Source of the DNA: Glycomyces tritici
Lineage (GTDB): Bacteria; Actinomycetota; Actinomycetes; Mycobacteriales; Micromonosporaceae
NCBI RefSeq assembly: GCF_030403505.1
Contig: NZ_JAUEMJ010000007.1
Coordinates: 124,001 to 188,000 of the forward strand
Reading direction: 5' to 3'
Length of the DNA: 64,000 nucleotides
The notes beneath the pieces were generated by a model. That model saw only the letters and a program-made list of their open reading frames with translations, was not told the DNA's origin and made no database searches. Shown here in pieces: positions 42,724 to 51,946 of the stretch. Both the position numbers and the translations under genes were made by a program. The stretch's first letter is position 1. The number at the start of each line of letters is the position of its first letter.

Positions 42724-43548
42724 ATGCCGATGCACTTCGTCGAGCGCGGAAACGGCATCCCCGTCCTCGCCCTCCACGGCTGGACCCCCGACCACCGCCT
42801 CATGACCGGTTTCCTGGAGCCGTTCTTCGCCCGCCGCGCCGCCGCACGCCCCGGCGGGCGCTCCTACCGGCGCTTGTACCCCGACCTTCCCGGCATGGGG
42901 CAGACCGAGATCACCGAGAAGTACCAGGGCTCGGACGACATGCTCGATGCCGTCCAGGGCTTCGTGGACCACATGATCGGCGGCGCGCCCTTCATCGTCG
43001 TCGGCGAATCCTACGGCGGCTACCTCGCCCGGGCCCTCGCCAACTCCCGCCCGGAGCAGGCGATCGGCCTCGCCCTGGTGTGCCCCATCGGGAAGGAGGC
43101 CCGCCATTCCAGACGGACCCTCCCACCTCACACCGTGATCGCCGCCGACCCCGCGTTCATGGCGGGGCTCCCTCCGGCGGACGCGGCCTCCTACGGCGAG
43201 CTCGCGGTCGTGCAGTCCCCGGAGACGTTCCGCCGCTTCCGTGAAGAGATCGCACCAGGGCTGGCGCTGGCCGACGACGAAGGACTGGTGCGAGTGGCGC
43301 GGCGGTACGAACTGAGCACCGCCCCCGAGTCCGGCGCGCCGTTCGAGCGGCCCGCGCTGATCGTCACCGGTCGGCAGGATGACAACACCGGTTACGCCGA
43401 TGTCTATGCGCTGCTCGAGCACTACCCCCGCGCGACCTTCGCCGTCCTCGACCGGGCCGGGCACAACCTCCAACTCGAGCAGCCCGCGCTGCTCGACGCC
43501 TTCCTGGACGAATGGCTCGACCGCGTCGAGGAGGCCGCGGGCAGCTGA
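42724..43548 (+). CDS. Alpha/beta hydrolase
   Basis: Cytoplasmic alpha/beta-hydrolase-fold enzyme, 274 residues, no signal peptide. The oxyanion segment is ALHGWTPDHR (near 18), nucleophile Ser in GESYGGYLA (near 99), acid in TGRQDDNTGY (Asp near 220), and His in DRAGHNLQLEQP (near 244). Resembles the haloalkane dehalogenase/MhpC-type hydrolase group. It follows the DUF4132 gene by 4 bases. Substrate unknown. Confidence 0.9.
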   Translation: MPMHFVERGNGIPVLALHGWTPDHRLMTGFLEPFFARRAAARPGGRSYRRLYPDLPGMGQTEITEKYQGSDDMLDAVQGFVDHMIGGAPFIVVGESYGGYLARALANSRPEQAIGLALVCPIGKEARHSRRTLPPHTVIAADPAFMAGLPPADAASYGELAVVQSPETFRRFREEIAPGLALADDEGLVRVARRYELSTAPESGAPFERPALIVTGRQDDNTGYADVYALLEHYPRATFAVLDRAGHNLQLEQPALLDAFLDEWLDRVEEAAGS

Positions 43549-43654
43549 CCCGGCGAACGGCGGACAGTGGACACTGAGCTCCCTCGCCAGGCCGATTCGC
43601 CGCCGTCAGAGCACGACGGAACAGAGCCCAAAAGGCGAGCATGATTGCCGGACC

Positions 43655-44992
43655 TCAGCGCAGCGTTCCCAGGTCGACGACGCGGTTGGCGGATTGGGCG
43701 ACCAGGGCCAGGTCGTGGCTGATCAGGAGGATGGAGAGGCCGCGGTTCGCGGCGAGGGCGGTGAGGGTGTCGAGGACCCGGTCGGCGCTGGCGTGGTCGA
43801 GGGCGGAGGTGATCTCGTCGGCGACGAGGACGTCCGGTTCGGCGGCGAGGGCGCGGGCGATGGCGACCCGTTGGCGTTGACCCCCTGAGAGGGTGGCGGG
43901 CCGGGCGGTGAGGACTGTTGCGGGGAGGTCGACGTCGGCCAGGAGCGCGACGGCGAGTTCTCGGGCCCCGGCGCGGTCGGTGCCTCGGTGGAGGCGGACG
44001 GCGCGGGTGAGGGTCTGCTCGACGGTGCGGGCGGGGTTGAGCGCCGAGCGCGGGTCCTGGGCGACGTACTGGATCTGCGTGCAGTGTTCGCGGCGGCGCT
44101 TGCCGGTCAGGGGGACCGGTGCGCCGTCGAGATGCAGGCGGCCGGTGGCGTGGGGGTGGACGCCTGCGAGGGTGCGGGCGATGGTGGTCTTGCCGCTGCC
44201 GGATTCGCCGATGAGGGCGGTGATCTCGCCGCGGTAGAGGTCGAGGTCGAATCCGGTGACGACCGGTGTCGCACTTCGGGTTCGGTGGGCGGCGCTCAGG
44301 TTCCGCAGGGCCAGGACCGGTCTGCCGGTGTGCTCGCCGGCGGTGCGCTGCGGGCGGGTCCTCGGCGGGGTGCCGAGTCGGACGGTCTGGTCGGCGGTCT
44401 CGGCGGTGGCGGGGTCGTGGGTGGCGACCAGGAGGGTGCGTCCGGCGTCGCGCAGTTCGGCGAGCAGGTCGGTGACGCGGGCGCGGGCGTCGGCATCGAG
44501 GCCGGCGGTCGGTTCGTCCAGGAGGAGCACTGGTGTCGCTCTGGCTGCGGCGCAGGCGAGTGCGACGCGGCGGGCTTGCCCGCCGGAGAGTTCGCCGATG
44601 CGCCGGTTCAGGAGACGCGCGTCGAGGCCGAGCCGGTCGAGGAGCGCGGCCGCGTCGGCGGCGGGGTCGGCCTCGCCGATCAGGCGGCGCACGCTCATGA
44701 TCGGCGACAAGGAGGCCCCGGGGTCCTGGCTGGCGTAGGCGATGGACTCGCGCCGCCATGCGCGCAGCCCTCCGCCCAGGTGCAGCGGGTCGGCTCCGGC
44801 GACGTTGATCTTGCCGGAGACGTTGGCGCCCTGGGGAACTGCGCCCAAGAGCGCGCGGAGGAGCGTGGTCTTGCCGCCGCCCGAGGCCGCGGCGACGACG
44901 GTGAGCCGCCCGGCCTCCGCGGTGAAGTCGACGGCGGGGAGCAGCGTGCGGGTGCCGAGTCGGACGCTGAACGCTTCGGCGGTGACGGTCAC
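43655..44992 (-). CDS. Fused ABC ATPase of a peptide/nickel-class importer
   Basis: Cytoplasmic ATPase, 445 residues, two ABC domains in one chain (DppD and DppF equivalents fused). Domain 1: Walker A ASGGGKTT, signature LSGGQARR, Walker B VLLLDEPTAGLD. Domain 2: Walker A GESGSGKTT (about 265), signature LSGGQRQR, Walker B VLVADEITSALD. It is last in the operon: its start overlaps the preceding permease stop (ATGA, 44989-44992). The class imports peptides, nickel or metallophores; the iron-box-like site upstream of the operon points to a metal role. Confidence 0.92.
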   Translation of the reverse strand: MTVTAEAFSVRLGTRTLLPAVDFTAEAGRLTVVAAASGGGKTTLLRALLGAVPQGANVSGKINVAGADPLHLGGGLRAWRRESIAYASQDPGASLSPIMSVRRLIGEADPAADAAALLDRLGLDARLLNRRIGELSGGQARRVALACAAARATPVLLLDEPTAGLDADARARVTDLLAELRDAGRTLLVATHDPATAETADQTVRLGTPPRTRPQRTAGEHTGRPVLALRNLSAAHRTRSATPVVTGFDLDLYRGEITALIGESGSGKTTIARTLAGVHPHATGRLHLDGAPVPLTGKRRREHCTQIQYVAQDPRSALNPARTVEQTLTRAVRLHRGTDRAGARELAVALLADVDLPATVLTARPATLSGGQRQRVAIARALAAEPDVLVADEITSALDHASADRVLDTLTALAANRGLSILLISHDLALVAQSANRVVDLGTLR

Positions 44993-45753
44993 GGCGCTTC
45001 CCTCCGGGCGCCGAGGCTGGTGTGGACCAGGACCACGGTGATCAGCAGGCAGGCGGCGGGGGCGGCGACGGCCCAGGGGTTGAGGAGCATGCCGGGGGCG
45101 TTGTCGCGGACCATGACCGCCCAGTTGCCCTCGTCGAGGACGCCCGGGAGCCTCAGGAACGCGACGGCGCTGACGACGTACAGCCCTTCGGTGAACCGCA
45201 GGCCGAGCTGGGTGACGAGGGTGGGGGCGAGGTTCGGGAGCATCTCGACGGCGATGACGCGGGCAGTGGTTTCGCCGGAGGCGCGCGCGGCCTCGACATA
45301 GCCGGTCGCGGCGACCGCGGAGGCCGCCGAGCGCATCACCTTGGCGCAGTAAGGGACGCCGAAGAGCACGGTCGCGGCTAGGAGCGCGGGCAGGCCGCCG
45401 CCGGGCCAGGCGAGGACGACCAGGAGCACGCCGATCACCGGCGGCACGAGGATGAAGGCGTCGGCGGCGGCGTCGATGGCGCGTCCGGCCCGCCGGTGCA
45501 GCGCCGCGAGTGCGCCGGCCAGCGCGGAGAGGGTCGTGACGATGAGGGCGATCGCGGCGGCCACGGCCAGCAGGAGGAGTCCGCCTTCGAGCGCGCCGGC
45601 GAGCACGTCGCGCCCGAGGGCGTCGGTGCCGAGCAGGTGCCCGGCACCGGGGTCGGTGAACGGTACGGCGCCTTCCCCGGCGGTGACGGGGAGCAGCGGT
45701 GCGACGGCGACCAGCGCGACCCAGGCGGCGAGGGGGATGAGGCGGCGGGTCAT
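44989..45753 (-). CDS. ABC transporter permease (DppC/NikC type)
   Basis: Inner-membrane permease, 254 residues, shorter than the usual 290. After one N-terminal helix comes HLLGTDALGRDVLAGALEGG, the hallmark DppC entry motif, then five helices; the coupling loop is YVEAARASGETTARVIAVEMLPN. It overlaps both neighbours by 4 bases (ATGA), so the operon is tightly coupled. Confidence 0.92.
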   Translation of the reverse strand: MTRRLIPLAAWVALVAVAPLLPVTAGEGAVPFTDPGAGHLLGTDALGRDVLAGALEGGLLLLAVAAAIALIVTTLSALAGALAALHRRAGRAIDAAADAFILVPPVIGVLLVVLAWPGGGLPALLAATVLFGVPYCAKVMRSAASAVAATGYVEAARASGETTARVIAVEMLPNLAPTLVTQLGLRFTEGLYVVSAVAFLRLPGVLDEGNWAVMVRDNAPGMLLNPWAVAAPAACLLITVVLVHTSLGARREAP

Positions 45754-46679
45754 CGGCGGCCTCGCAGGGCCCACAGGCGGATCGCGTCGGCGGTGATCAG
45801 TGCGGCCACGACGACGACGCCGCAGAGCGCGGTGAGCGAGACCAGGAGCGTCGTGTCGCGGGACTCGAGCGATCCGGCGACGAGCTGGCCCGCGCCGGGG
45901 TAGTTGAAGAGGGTCTCGACCACGACCGCGCCGGCCAGGAGGGTGCCGACCATGGTCGCCAGCGAGGCGGCGATCGTCGGTGCGGCCAAAGGCAGGATGT
46001 GGCGGGTGACGACGTGGCGTTCGGGCAGGCCGTCGAGGCGGGCCTGCTCGACATGGGGCATGGCCGCGGCCTCTGCGATGGCCGCCCGGTTGACGCGGGT
46101 CTGCCAGGCGGCGTGCGGGAGGCCGAGGGCCAGGACCGGGAGCACCAGCATCGCCGGGTTGTCGAGGCGCCCGTCCGCGCCGACCACGGTCGTCGCCGGG
46201 AGCAGATTGAGGACCAGGGCGAACACGAGGACCAGGAGTGTGCCGAGCACGAATTCGGGCGTGGCGACCAGGATCGAGGTGCCCACGGCCGAGCCGCGGG
46301 CGAAGCGGCTCTTGGGGCGCGCCGACCACAGTGCGGCCCATGCCAGGGCGATGGCGAGCACGAACGCGAACGTCAGGCCGGTCAGCAGGGCGGTCGAGGC
46401 CAGGCGGTCGCCGAGGAGGTCGTTGATCGGCTGGCCGCGCACGGTGGTCCCCAGGTCGCCTTGGACGAGCCCTGAGAGCCAGTCGGCGAAGCGGGCCGGC
46501 AGCGGCCGGTCCAGGCCGAGGCTCTCCCGCCGTGCGTCGACGTCGGCGGGAGCGGCGGTGGGGCCCATGGCGAGTCGCACCGGGTCGCCGGGGAGCGCGT
46601 CGGCCGCGGCGTACACCGCGGCCAGCACGGCGAGGAGGAGTCCGGCCCTGACCGCCAGGGCCGCCAGGAACCGGGTCAA
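45750..46679 (-). CDS. ABC transporter permease (DppB/NikB type)
   Basis: Inner-membrane permease, 309 residues: helix 1 followed by the DppB-type extracytoplasmic loop ESLGLDRPLPARFADWLSGLVQGDLGTTVRGQP, then five helices and the coupling loop HVEQARLDGLPERHVVTRHILP. I place the start at TTG 46679, which overlaps the binding-protein stop (TTGA); an internal start is possible but would lose the first helix. Partner of the DppC-type permease. Confidence 0.9.
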   Translation of the reverse strand: MTRFLAALAVRAGLLLAVLAAVYAAADALPGDPVRLAMGPTAAPADVDARRESLGLDRPLPARFADWLSGLVQGDLGTTVRGQPINDLLGDRLASTALLTGLTFAFVLAIALAWAALWSARPKSRFARGSAVGTSILVATPEFVLGTLLVLVFALVLNLLPATTVVGADGRLDNPAMLVLPVLALGLPHAAWQTRVNRAAIAEAAAMPHVEQARLDGLPERHVVTRHILPLAAPTIAASLATMVGTLLAGAVVVETLFNYPGAGQLVAGSLESRDTTLLVSLTALCGVVVVAALITADAIRLWALRGRR

Positions 46680-48202
46680 GAGGCCAGCCAGGCGCCTTCG
46701 AGGAGGACCCACCCGAACCCGGGCGCGGTGGAGAGCCCGTTCACGGCGGGGGTGTGGATGTCGATGCCGTCGGCCATGCCCCACAGCAGGTATCCGGATT
46801 CGTCGTATTCGAGGCGCTGCATGCGGTGGGAGGCGTCCTCCTGCGCGGCCGGGTCGGTCGCGGCCAGCAGGTCGCCGTAGGCGCGGTCGAAGTCCTCGCT
46901 GGCCCAGCCGGTCTCGTTGGTCTCCGAAGAGGACTGGAGGACCTTCTGGGCGTAGAACGCCACGGAGTCGTTGGTGCCCCAGAACATCGTGTACAGGTCG
47001 GCCTTGCACCAGGTCTGGTCGTAGAAGGTGCCCGCGTCCTGCTCGACGACCTCGATCCGGACGCCGGCCTTCGCGGCCTGCTCGGCGAACAGCTTCGCGG
47101 CGGCGACCTCGCCGAAGGCCTCGTCGATCGTGTACAGCGTGTAGGTCGCGTCGAGGTCGAACCCCGCCTCGGCGAGCAGGTCCCGGGCGGTGTCGAGGTC
47201 TTGGGCGCGTTGGGGGAGGGACGTGTCGTAGAGGGCGTCGCCGGTGCCGAGCACGTCGTTCGCGACCTTCCCGTAGCCCGACAGCGCCTGCTGGACGAGG
47301 GCGTCGCGGTCGGCGGCGAGCCGCATCGCGGTGCGCACCCTGACGTCGGCGAAGGGGCCGTCGGCCACGCGCATGACGATCGGCAGGGCCGCGTCGTCGG
47401 GGCGGCGGTGGACGGTGAACGCTCCGGACTCCTCGGCGAGGCGCGCCGAGACCGCGCCGGCGGTCGTGGCGAGGTCGATCTGCCCGCCCTGCAACGCGTT
47501 CATCATCGCGTCGGTCGATTCGAAGCGGGTCACCTCGATCGCGTCGAGGAGCGGGCGGGGGCCGTGCCAGCCGTCGAACCGGACCAGGCGGGCGTTGCCG
47601 TCCGCGTAGGCCTCGAGCTTGAACGGGCCGGTCCCGTTGAACGCGGTCGCGTCCGCGCCCTCCCGGGTGGTGAAGGTGACCAGCCGCAGCAGCAGCGGCA
47701 GCTGGGAGTTGGGGTCCTCGGTGACCATCTGGACGGTGCGGTCGTCGAGCGCGGTGATCTGCTCGGGCGGTACGGGGACCTTGAAGGCCGCGTCCATGTC
47801 GACGATGATCCGCTTCATCGAGGCGACCACGTCCGCGGCGATCACCGGGGTGCCGTCGTGGAAGGCCGCGCCTTCGGCGATGGTGAACGTCCAGGTCTTG
47901 GCGTCGTCGGCGACGGCCCACGAGGCGGCCAGGCGCGGGGCCACGCCGGTCCCGCCGCCGGGGACGGTGAGCGCGTCGTAGACCAGGGACATGATGAGGA
48001 AGTCCGAGTTGTTCGACAGGAGTCCGTGCGGGTCCTTGGTCAGTGCTTCGACACTGCCGAGCGCGCCGACGCGGAGCGTTCCGCCCTCGCGCGGGGCGCC
48101 GCCCGCGCCGCCCTCGTCGGTGCCGCCGCAAGCGGCGACCGCCGTGACCGTGGCGGCGGCCAGCGAAGAACCGAGCAACGCGCGTCGCGACGCAGCAACC
48201 AT
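46676..48202 (-). CDS. Family 5 solute-binding lipoprotein (peptide/nickel/metallophore class)
   Basis: Extracellular binding lipoprotein, 508 residues; Tat-like SRRALLGSSLAAATVTAVAAC gives lipobox Cys25. EGGTLRVG at the mature start, LAASWAVADDAKTWTFTIAEGAAFHDGTPVIAADV and NGTGPFKLEAY are family-5 (NikA/DppA/CntA) motifs. ATG 48202 has AAGGAG 6 bases upstream. A DtxR/IdeR-like box (48213-48231) covers the ribosome-binding site and probable start, suggesting iron-dependent control. It heads an operon with two permeases and a fused ATPase; nickel, opine-metallophore or siderophore uptake are all possible. Confidence 0.9.
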   Translation of the reverse strand: MVAASRRALLGSSLAAATVTAVAACGGTDEGGAGGAPREGGTLRVGALGSVEALTKDPHGLLSNNSDFLIMSLVYDALTVPGGGTGVAPRLAASWAVADDAKTWTFTIAEGAAFHDGTPVIAADVVASMKRIIVDMDAAFKVPVPPEQITALDDRTVQMVTEDPNSQLPLLLRLVTFTTREGADATAFNGTGPFKLEAYADGNARLVRFDGWHGPRPLLDAIEVTRFESTDAMMNALQGGQIDLATTAGAVSARLAEESGAFTVHRRPDDAALPIVMRVADGPFADVRVRTAMRLAADRDALVQQALSGYGKVANDVLGTGDALYDTSLPQRAQDLDTARDLLAEAGFDLDATYTLYTIDEAFGEVAAAKLFAEQAAKAGVRIEVVEQDAGTFYDQTWCKADLYTMFWGTNDSVAFYAQKVLQSSSETNETGWASEDFDRAYGDLLAATDPAAQEDASHRMQRLEYDESGYLLWGMADGIDIHTPAVNGLSTAPGFGWVLLEGAWLAS

Positions 48203-48212
48203 CCAAGACTCC

Positions 48213-48231
48213 TTAGGTAAGGCTCACCTTC
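48213..48231. promoter_or_regulatory. DtxR/IdeR-like iron box
   Basis: TTAGGTAAGGCTCACCTTC matches the actinobacterial iron-box consensus TTAGGTTAGGCTAACCTAA at 15 of 19 positions, keeping both AGGT/ACCT arms. It lies 11 bases upstream of the binding-protein start and 83 bases upstream of the divergent MATE gene. Confidence 0.65.
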
Positions 48232-48313
48232 GGTCATATCTTGCGCCACTTGCGTCGCACACCCGCACGGGGGTCGGGAGGTGTGACAGACCTGCGACTC
48301 GTAACCTTCGAGC

Positions 48314-49687
48314 GTGCCACGACCCACCCGAGGAGACCACCGCGCGCTCGCCGCGCTCGCCGCGCCCTTGGCGGCGACGCAGCTGGCGCAGGTCGCGCTG
48401 TCCACCACCGATGTGGTGATGATGGGCTTCCTGGGGACCACCGCCCTCGCGGGCGGGGGCCTGGCGATCGTGCTGTTCAACCAGGTCCGTACCATGGGCG
48501 TCGGGCTGCTCACCGGCACCGCGAACCTCATCGCGGCCTCCACCGCCCGCCGCGCGGACGGAACGATCCGGCGGATCGTCTTGAGCGCCATGGTCATCGC
48601 CACCCTCACCGGCGCGGTCGGAGCCGCGGTGCTGGTCGGCATCGGGTTCCTGCTCGAGCCCCTGGGCCAGAGCCATGAAGTCGCCCACGCCGCCCGGCAC
48701 ATGCTGTTCGCCCTGGCCCCCGGGCTGATCCCGTGCCTGTGGTTCCAGGTGCTGCGCCAGACCACGGTGGGACTGCAGCGCCCCCTGCGACTGCTGTGGG
48801 TCACCCTCGGCTCGGTCGCGCTCAACATCGCTCTGAACTTCGCACTGCTCAACGGGATCGGCCCGCTCCCCGCGCTCGGCCTCGCGGGCATCGGCGCCGC
48901 CACCTCCGCCGTGCACCTCGCCCAAGCCCTGGCGCTGTTCGCCTTGATGCGCCGCGATCCGATCGTCCGCACCGCGCTCCGGTCAGGGCCCCAGGGACTC
49001 GACACCGACTCGGTCGCCCGCCGCATCCTGCGCCTGGGAGTGCCGACCGCGCTCACGTACGGTTCGGAAGCGGGCCTGTTCTCGGTGCTCGCGCTCCTGG
49101 CCGGCGGCCTGGGCGCGACCGCGCTCGCGGCGTACAACGTGGTCAACCAGATCACGTACATCGTGTTCCAGACCGCCGTCGGCACCTCCCACGCCGCCTC
49201 GGTCCTCGTCAGCCGCGACACTGCCGCCGCCGCCCCGCGCAGCGCCCGACGCTGGGCGGCAACGGCTTTGACCCAGCAGGCCGGACTGCTCGCCCTCGTC
49301 GCGGTCGCCTATCTCGCCTTCGGCGACCCGTTGGCGCGGGCGCTGGCCGCCGACGCCACGGACGCGACGATCGCGCTCGCCGCCACCGTCCTCATCGCCG
49401 CCGCCGTCACCCAGTTCGCCGACGCCGCGCAGAACATCGCCGTCGGCCTCCTCAGGGGCGTCGACCGGGCCGGAGCCGGCTTCCGCGCCACCCTCATCGG
49501 CTACTGGGCCATCGGCCTCCCAGCCGCCGCGCTCTTCGCGTTCGGCTTCGACTGGGGCCTGGTCGGGCTGTGGATCGGGCTCGGCTGCGGACTCGCCGCA
49601 TGCGCGGCGCTCATGCTCGCCCAATTCCACGCCGCGACCCGCGGGGCGGTCCGGCCGGTCGGCCCGGTGCCGAGGTCCCAATCCTGA
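48314..49687 (+). CDS. MATE family efflux transporter
   Basis: Inner-membrane exporter, 457 residues, with twelve hydrophobic segments in two repeats. LAAPLAATQLAQVALSTTDVVMMGFLG and the second-half LGVPTALTYGSEAGLFSVLALLAG are the MATE signature regions. The start is GTG 48314. It is divergent from the peptide/nickel-class importer with an iron-box-like site between them; it might export a metallophore that the importer brings back, or be an unrelated drug exporter. Only the first six or so residues precede helix 1. Confidence 0.92.
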   Translation: MPRPTRGDHRALAALAAPLAATQLAQVALSTTDVVMMGFLGTTALAGGGLAIVLFNQVRTMGVGLLTGTANLIAASTARRADGTIRRIVLSAMVIATLTGAVGAAVLVGIGFLLEPLGQSHEVAHAARHMLFALAPGLIPCLWFQVLRQTTVGLQRPLRLLWVTLGSVALNIALNFALLNGIGPLPALGLAGIGAATSAVHLAQALALFALMRRDPIVRTALRSGPQGLDTDSVARRILRLGVPTALTYGSEAGLFSVLALLAGGLGATALAAYNVVNQITYIVFQTAVGTSHAASVLVSRDTAAAAPRSARRWAATALTQQAGLLALVAVAYLAFGDPLARALAADATDATIALAATVLIAAAVTQFADAAQNIAVGLLRGVDRAGAGFRATLIGYWAIGLPAAALFAFGFDWGLVGLWIGLGCGLAACAALMLAQFHAATRGAVRPVGPVPRSQS

Positions 49688-49870
49688 ACGGGTCCGCCCG
49701 GCCGGGGCTCTACTCGCCGCTGACGGCCTTGTACGCCTCGGTGTAGTACTCGCGGCGGCACCAAACTAAGTCCCGGGACAAATCAGGCATTGCGATGGTC
49801 GAAATTCCCCAACTCGTGGTCGATTTCCGCGATGAACGATCGGCCGAGCCGACCGGGGCGGCCCGCGTCC

Positions 49871-51268
49871 TCAGCCGGCCGCCGGCGGGATGTTCTGGTT
49901 GGCGCGGAAGAAGTTCTCGGGATCGTAGTCGCGCTTGACCGAGGCGAGCCGGTCGTAGTTGCCGCGGTACGTCGATCGGACGCGCTCGGGCCCCTCTTTG
50001 GCGCCGAGGAAGTTGACGTAGGAACCGCCCATGGAGTGCGGATGCAGGTCCGTCGAGTAGTCGACGCACCACTGGCGGATCAGGTCGGCGTTGGCGGGAT
50101 CGGGGTCGATCCCGGCGATCACCGCGGACCACACGGCGTCCCGGTACGCCCAAGCGGTCTCGTCCGCACCCACCCGGTGGGCCGCCCCGTCCACGGGGTA
50201 GAGGTGCATGGTCGCCGACTCGGTGGGCAGGGCGTTGCCGTACCGCTCGTGCACGTCGATCGCCGCATCCGAGATCGCGTCGAAGAAGGCGCCGCGCCAG
50301 TACCACTGCAGTCCCTTCGGGATCTGCTCGTCGAACATGCCCTGCAGGGCGGGGTACGGCATCGGCGCGGTGAAGTGGAAGGCCGGGGGCGCCGGGTCGT
50401 TCGCCACGGCGAGGACCTCCTCCAGGCGCCCTTCCTCCAGGTCCCCGGTGTAGCACCAGACCACCGCGCACATCTTCTGCCCGTGGATCGGCTCGGGGAA
50501 CGGCGGCCCGGGCGGCACCGACAGGAGGGCGAAGAACCCGTTGAGGTCCTCCGGTGCGGCGGGGAGGAACTCCCGGTACCACCGGAGCACCTCCTGGATG
50601 CGGTCCATCGGCCAGACGGTCAATCCGACGCCGACATCGCGGACCTTGCTCAGCCGGAAGGTGAACGACGTGACGACGCCGAAGTTCCCGCCGCCGCCCC
50701 GCAACGCCCAGAACAGGTCGGGGTGCTCCGTCTCCGACGCGGTCGCGAAGGTGCCGTCGGCGAGGACGACGTCCGCGGATATCAGGCTGTCGATGGTCAG
50801 GCCGTACTTGCGGGTCAGGTGGCCGTGCCCGCCGCCCAGCGTGAGGCCGCCGACCCCGGTCGTGGACATGATCCCGGAGGGGATGCCGAGGCCGAAGGTG
50901 TGGGCGGCATGGTCGAGCGCGCCCAACTCAGCGCCGCCCCCCACTTGCGCGATGCCCGCACCGGGGTCCACGCGCACCCAGTTCATCGGCGAGAGGTCCA
51001 GCGTGAGGCCGTCGTCCACCAGGCACAGGCCCGGTCCGCTGTGACCGCCCCCGCGAACGGCGAGTTCGACCCCCACGTCCTGCGCGAAGGCGATCGTGGC
51101 GCGCACGTCGGCGACGTCCGCGCACTTCGCGAAGGCCGCCGGGCGTCGGTCGATCATGGCGTTGTAGATGCTGCGGGCCTCGTCGTAGCCCGGATCCCCC
51201 GGGGCGACAACGGGTCCGCGCAAGTCTCCTCGCAGCCTGTCGAGATTCGTTCCACTGATGCTGCCCAT
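49871..51268 (-). CDS. FAD-linked oxidoreductase (berberine bridge enzyme type)
   Basis: Flavoprotein oxidase, 465 residues, no signal peptide. FAD-binding_4 domain (about 20-210) with VRGGGHSGPGL, whose His usually forms the 8-alpha covalent FAD bond, and STTGVGGLTLGGGHGHLTRKYGL. The Cys that makes the second bond in bicovalent members is not present at the usual position (SGIMSTTGVGG), so single attachment is likely. The C-terminal BBE domain ends YDRLASVKRDYDPENFFRANQNIPP. Such enzymes oxidise sugars or alkaloids; substrate unknown. A perfect palindrome lies 106 bases upstream (51374-51387). Confidence 0.92.
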   Translation of the reverse strand: MGSISGTNLDRLRGDLRGPVVAPGDPGYDEARSIYNAMIDRRPAAFAKCADVADVRATIAFAQDVGVELAVRGGGHSGPGLCLVDDGLTLDLSPMNWVRVDPGAGIAQVGGGAELGALDHAAHTFGLGIPSGIMSTTGVGGLTLGGGHGHLTRKYGLTIDSLISADVVLADGTFATASETEHPDLFWALRGGGGNFGVVTSFTFRLSKVRDVGVGLTVWPMDRIQEVLRWYREFLPAAPEDLNGFFALLSVPPGPPFPEPIHGQKMCAVVWCYTGDLEEGRLEEVLAVANDPAPPAFHFTAPMPYPALQGMFDEQIPKGLQWYWRGAFFDAISDAAIDVHERYGNALPTESATMHLYPVDGAAHRVGADETAWAYRDAVWSAVIAGIDPDPANADLIRQWCVDYSTDLHPHSMGGSYVNFLGAKEGPERVRSTYRGNYDRLASVKRDYDPENFFRANQNIPPAAG

Positions 51269-51373
51269 GATCGCGTGCCTCCATCGGGAGTTCGGATGAC
51301 GAGCGGCGGTCCGATCGCGCCGCGTACGCCTCGGCTCAGGGAGGGCGGGAACGCGTGCGCTCCTCGACGATGC

Positions 51374-51387
51374 GACCTGATCAGGTC
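51374..51387. promoter_or_regulatory. Perfect 14-bp palindrome GACCTGATCAGGTC
   Basis: Lies in the 258-base gap upstream of the FAD oxidoreductase and downstream of the DUF4259 gene, both on the minus strand. It looks like a homodimer operator; no adjacent regulator gene is present. Confidence 0.45.
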
Positions 51388-51526
51388 TCGGCCCCGGCCT
51401 GGCAATATCGACGCTACTTCACGTACACGGACCCGGTCCCGCATTCAGGCACAATGCACGACCCCGTCGGCGGACGTTCGTGCAGGTTGCGCGGCCAATG
51501 TCGGATCCCGCGGAGCGCGGCGCGGG

Positions 51527-51946
51527 CTATCGGGCGTCCCGCATCCGGCCCAGCATGCCGAGCACCGCGGCGACGTGCGCGACCTGCCGCGGATCGTCCA
51601 TCCGCAGCTCCCGGAACTCGCGGTCCGGATCACCGTCCCGCAACTGCGACACCCAGGCGATCAGCGCGGCGGTGCCCTCGGGAGTCGCGACGAAGGCGGT
51701 CCCCCCGAAGCCCGGGTCCGCGAGCTGCGCGGTGTCCCCGGTGAGGATCTCGGCGAGCGCCAGCGCGGTCATGTCGTAGAGGTACTCGTCGCCCGCAGGG
51801 TCGTCACCGAGCAGGCCTTCATCGCGGGCGGCGCCCACCAGCTCATCGGCCGTGACCCGGTCCCGGCCGCGAATCGCCGCCTCCACCATCGCGAGCACTT
51901 CGAGGCCCTCGTCGCTCTCAAGCGCCTTGACTCCCCATGAACCCAT
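51527..51946 (-). CDS. DUF4259 domain protein
   Basis: Small cytoplasmic protein, 139 residues. The N-terminus MGSWGVKALESDEGLEVL and the conserved ALALAEILTG helix match DUF4259, a family of unknown function often scattered among small accessory genes. I chose ATG 51946 (the DUF begins MGxWG) rather than GTG 51955. Divergent from the Imm51-like gene with about 100 bases between. Confidence 0.8.
   Translation of the reverse strand: MGSWGVKALESDEGLEVLAMVEAAIRGRDRVTADELVGAARDEGLLGDDPAGDEYLYDMTALALAEILTGDTAQLADPGFGGTAFVATPEGTAALIAWVSQLRDGDPDREFRELRMDDPRQVAHVAAVLGMLGRMRDAR

Noticed and set aside
48250..48320. Leaderless promoter for the MATE gene
   Set aside because: TAACCT lies at a suitable distance from GTG 48314 but no -35 is found at 16-18 bases, so I do not call it.
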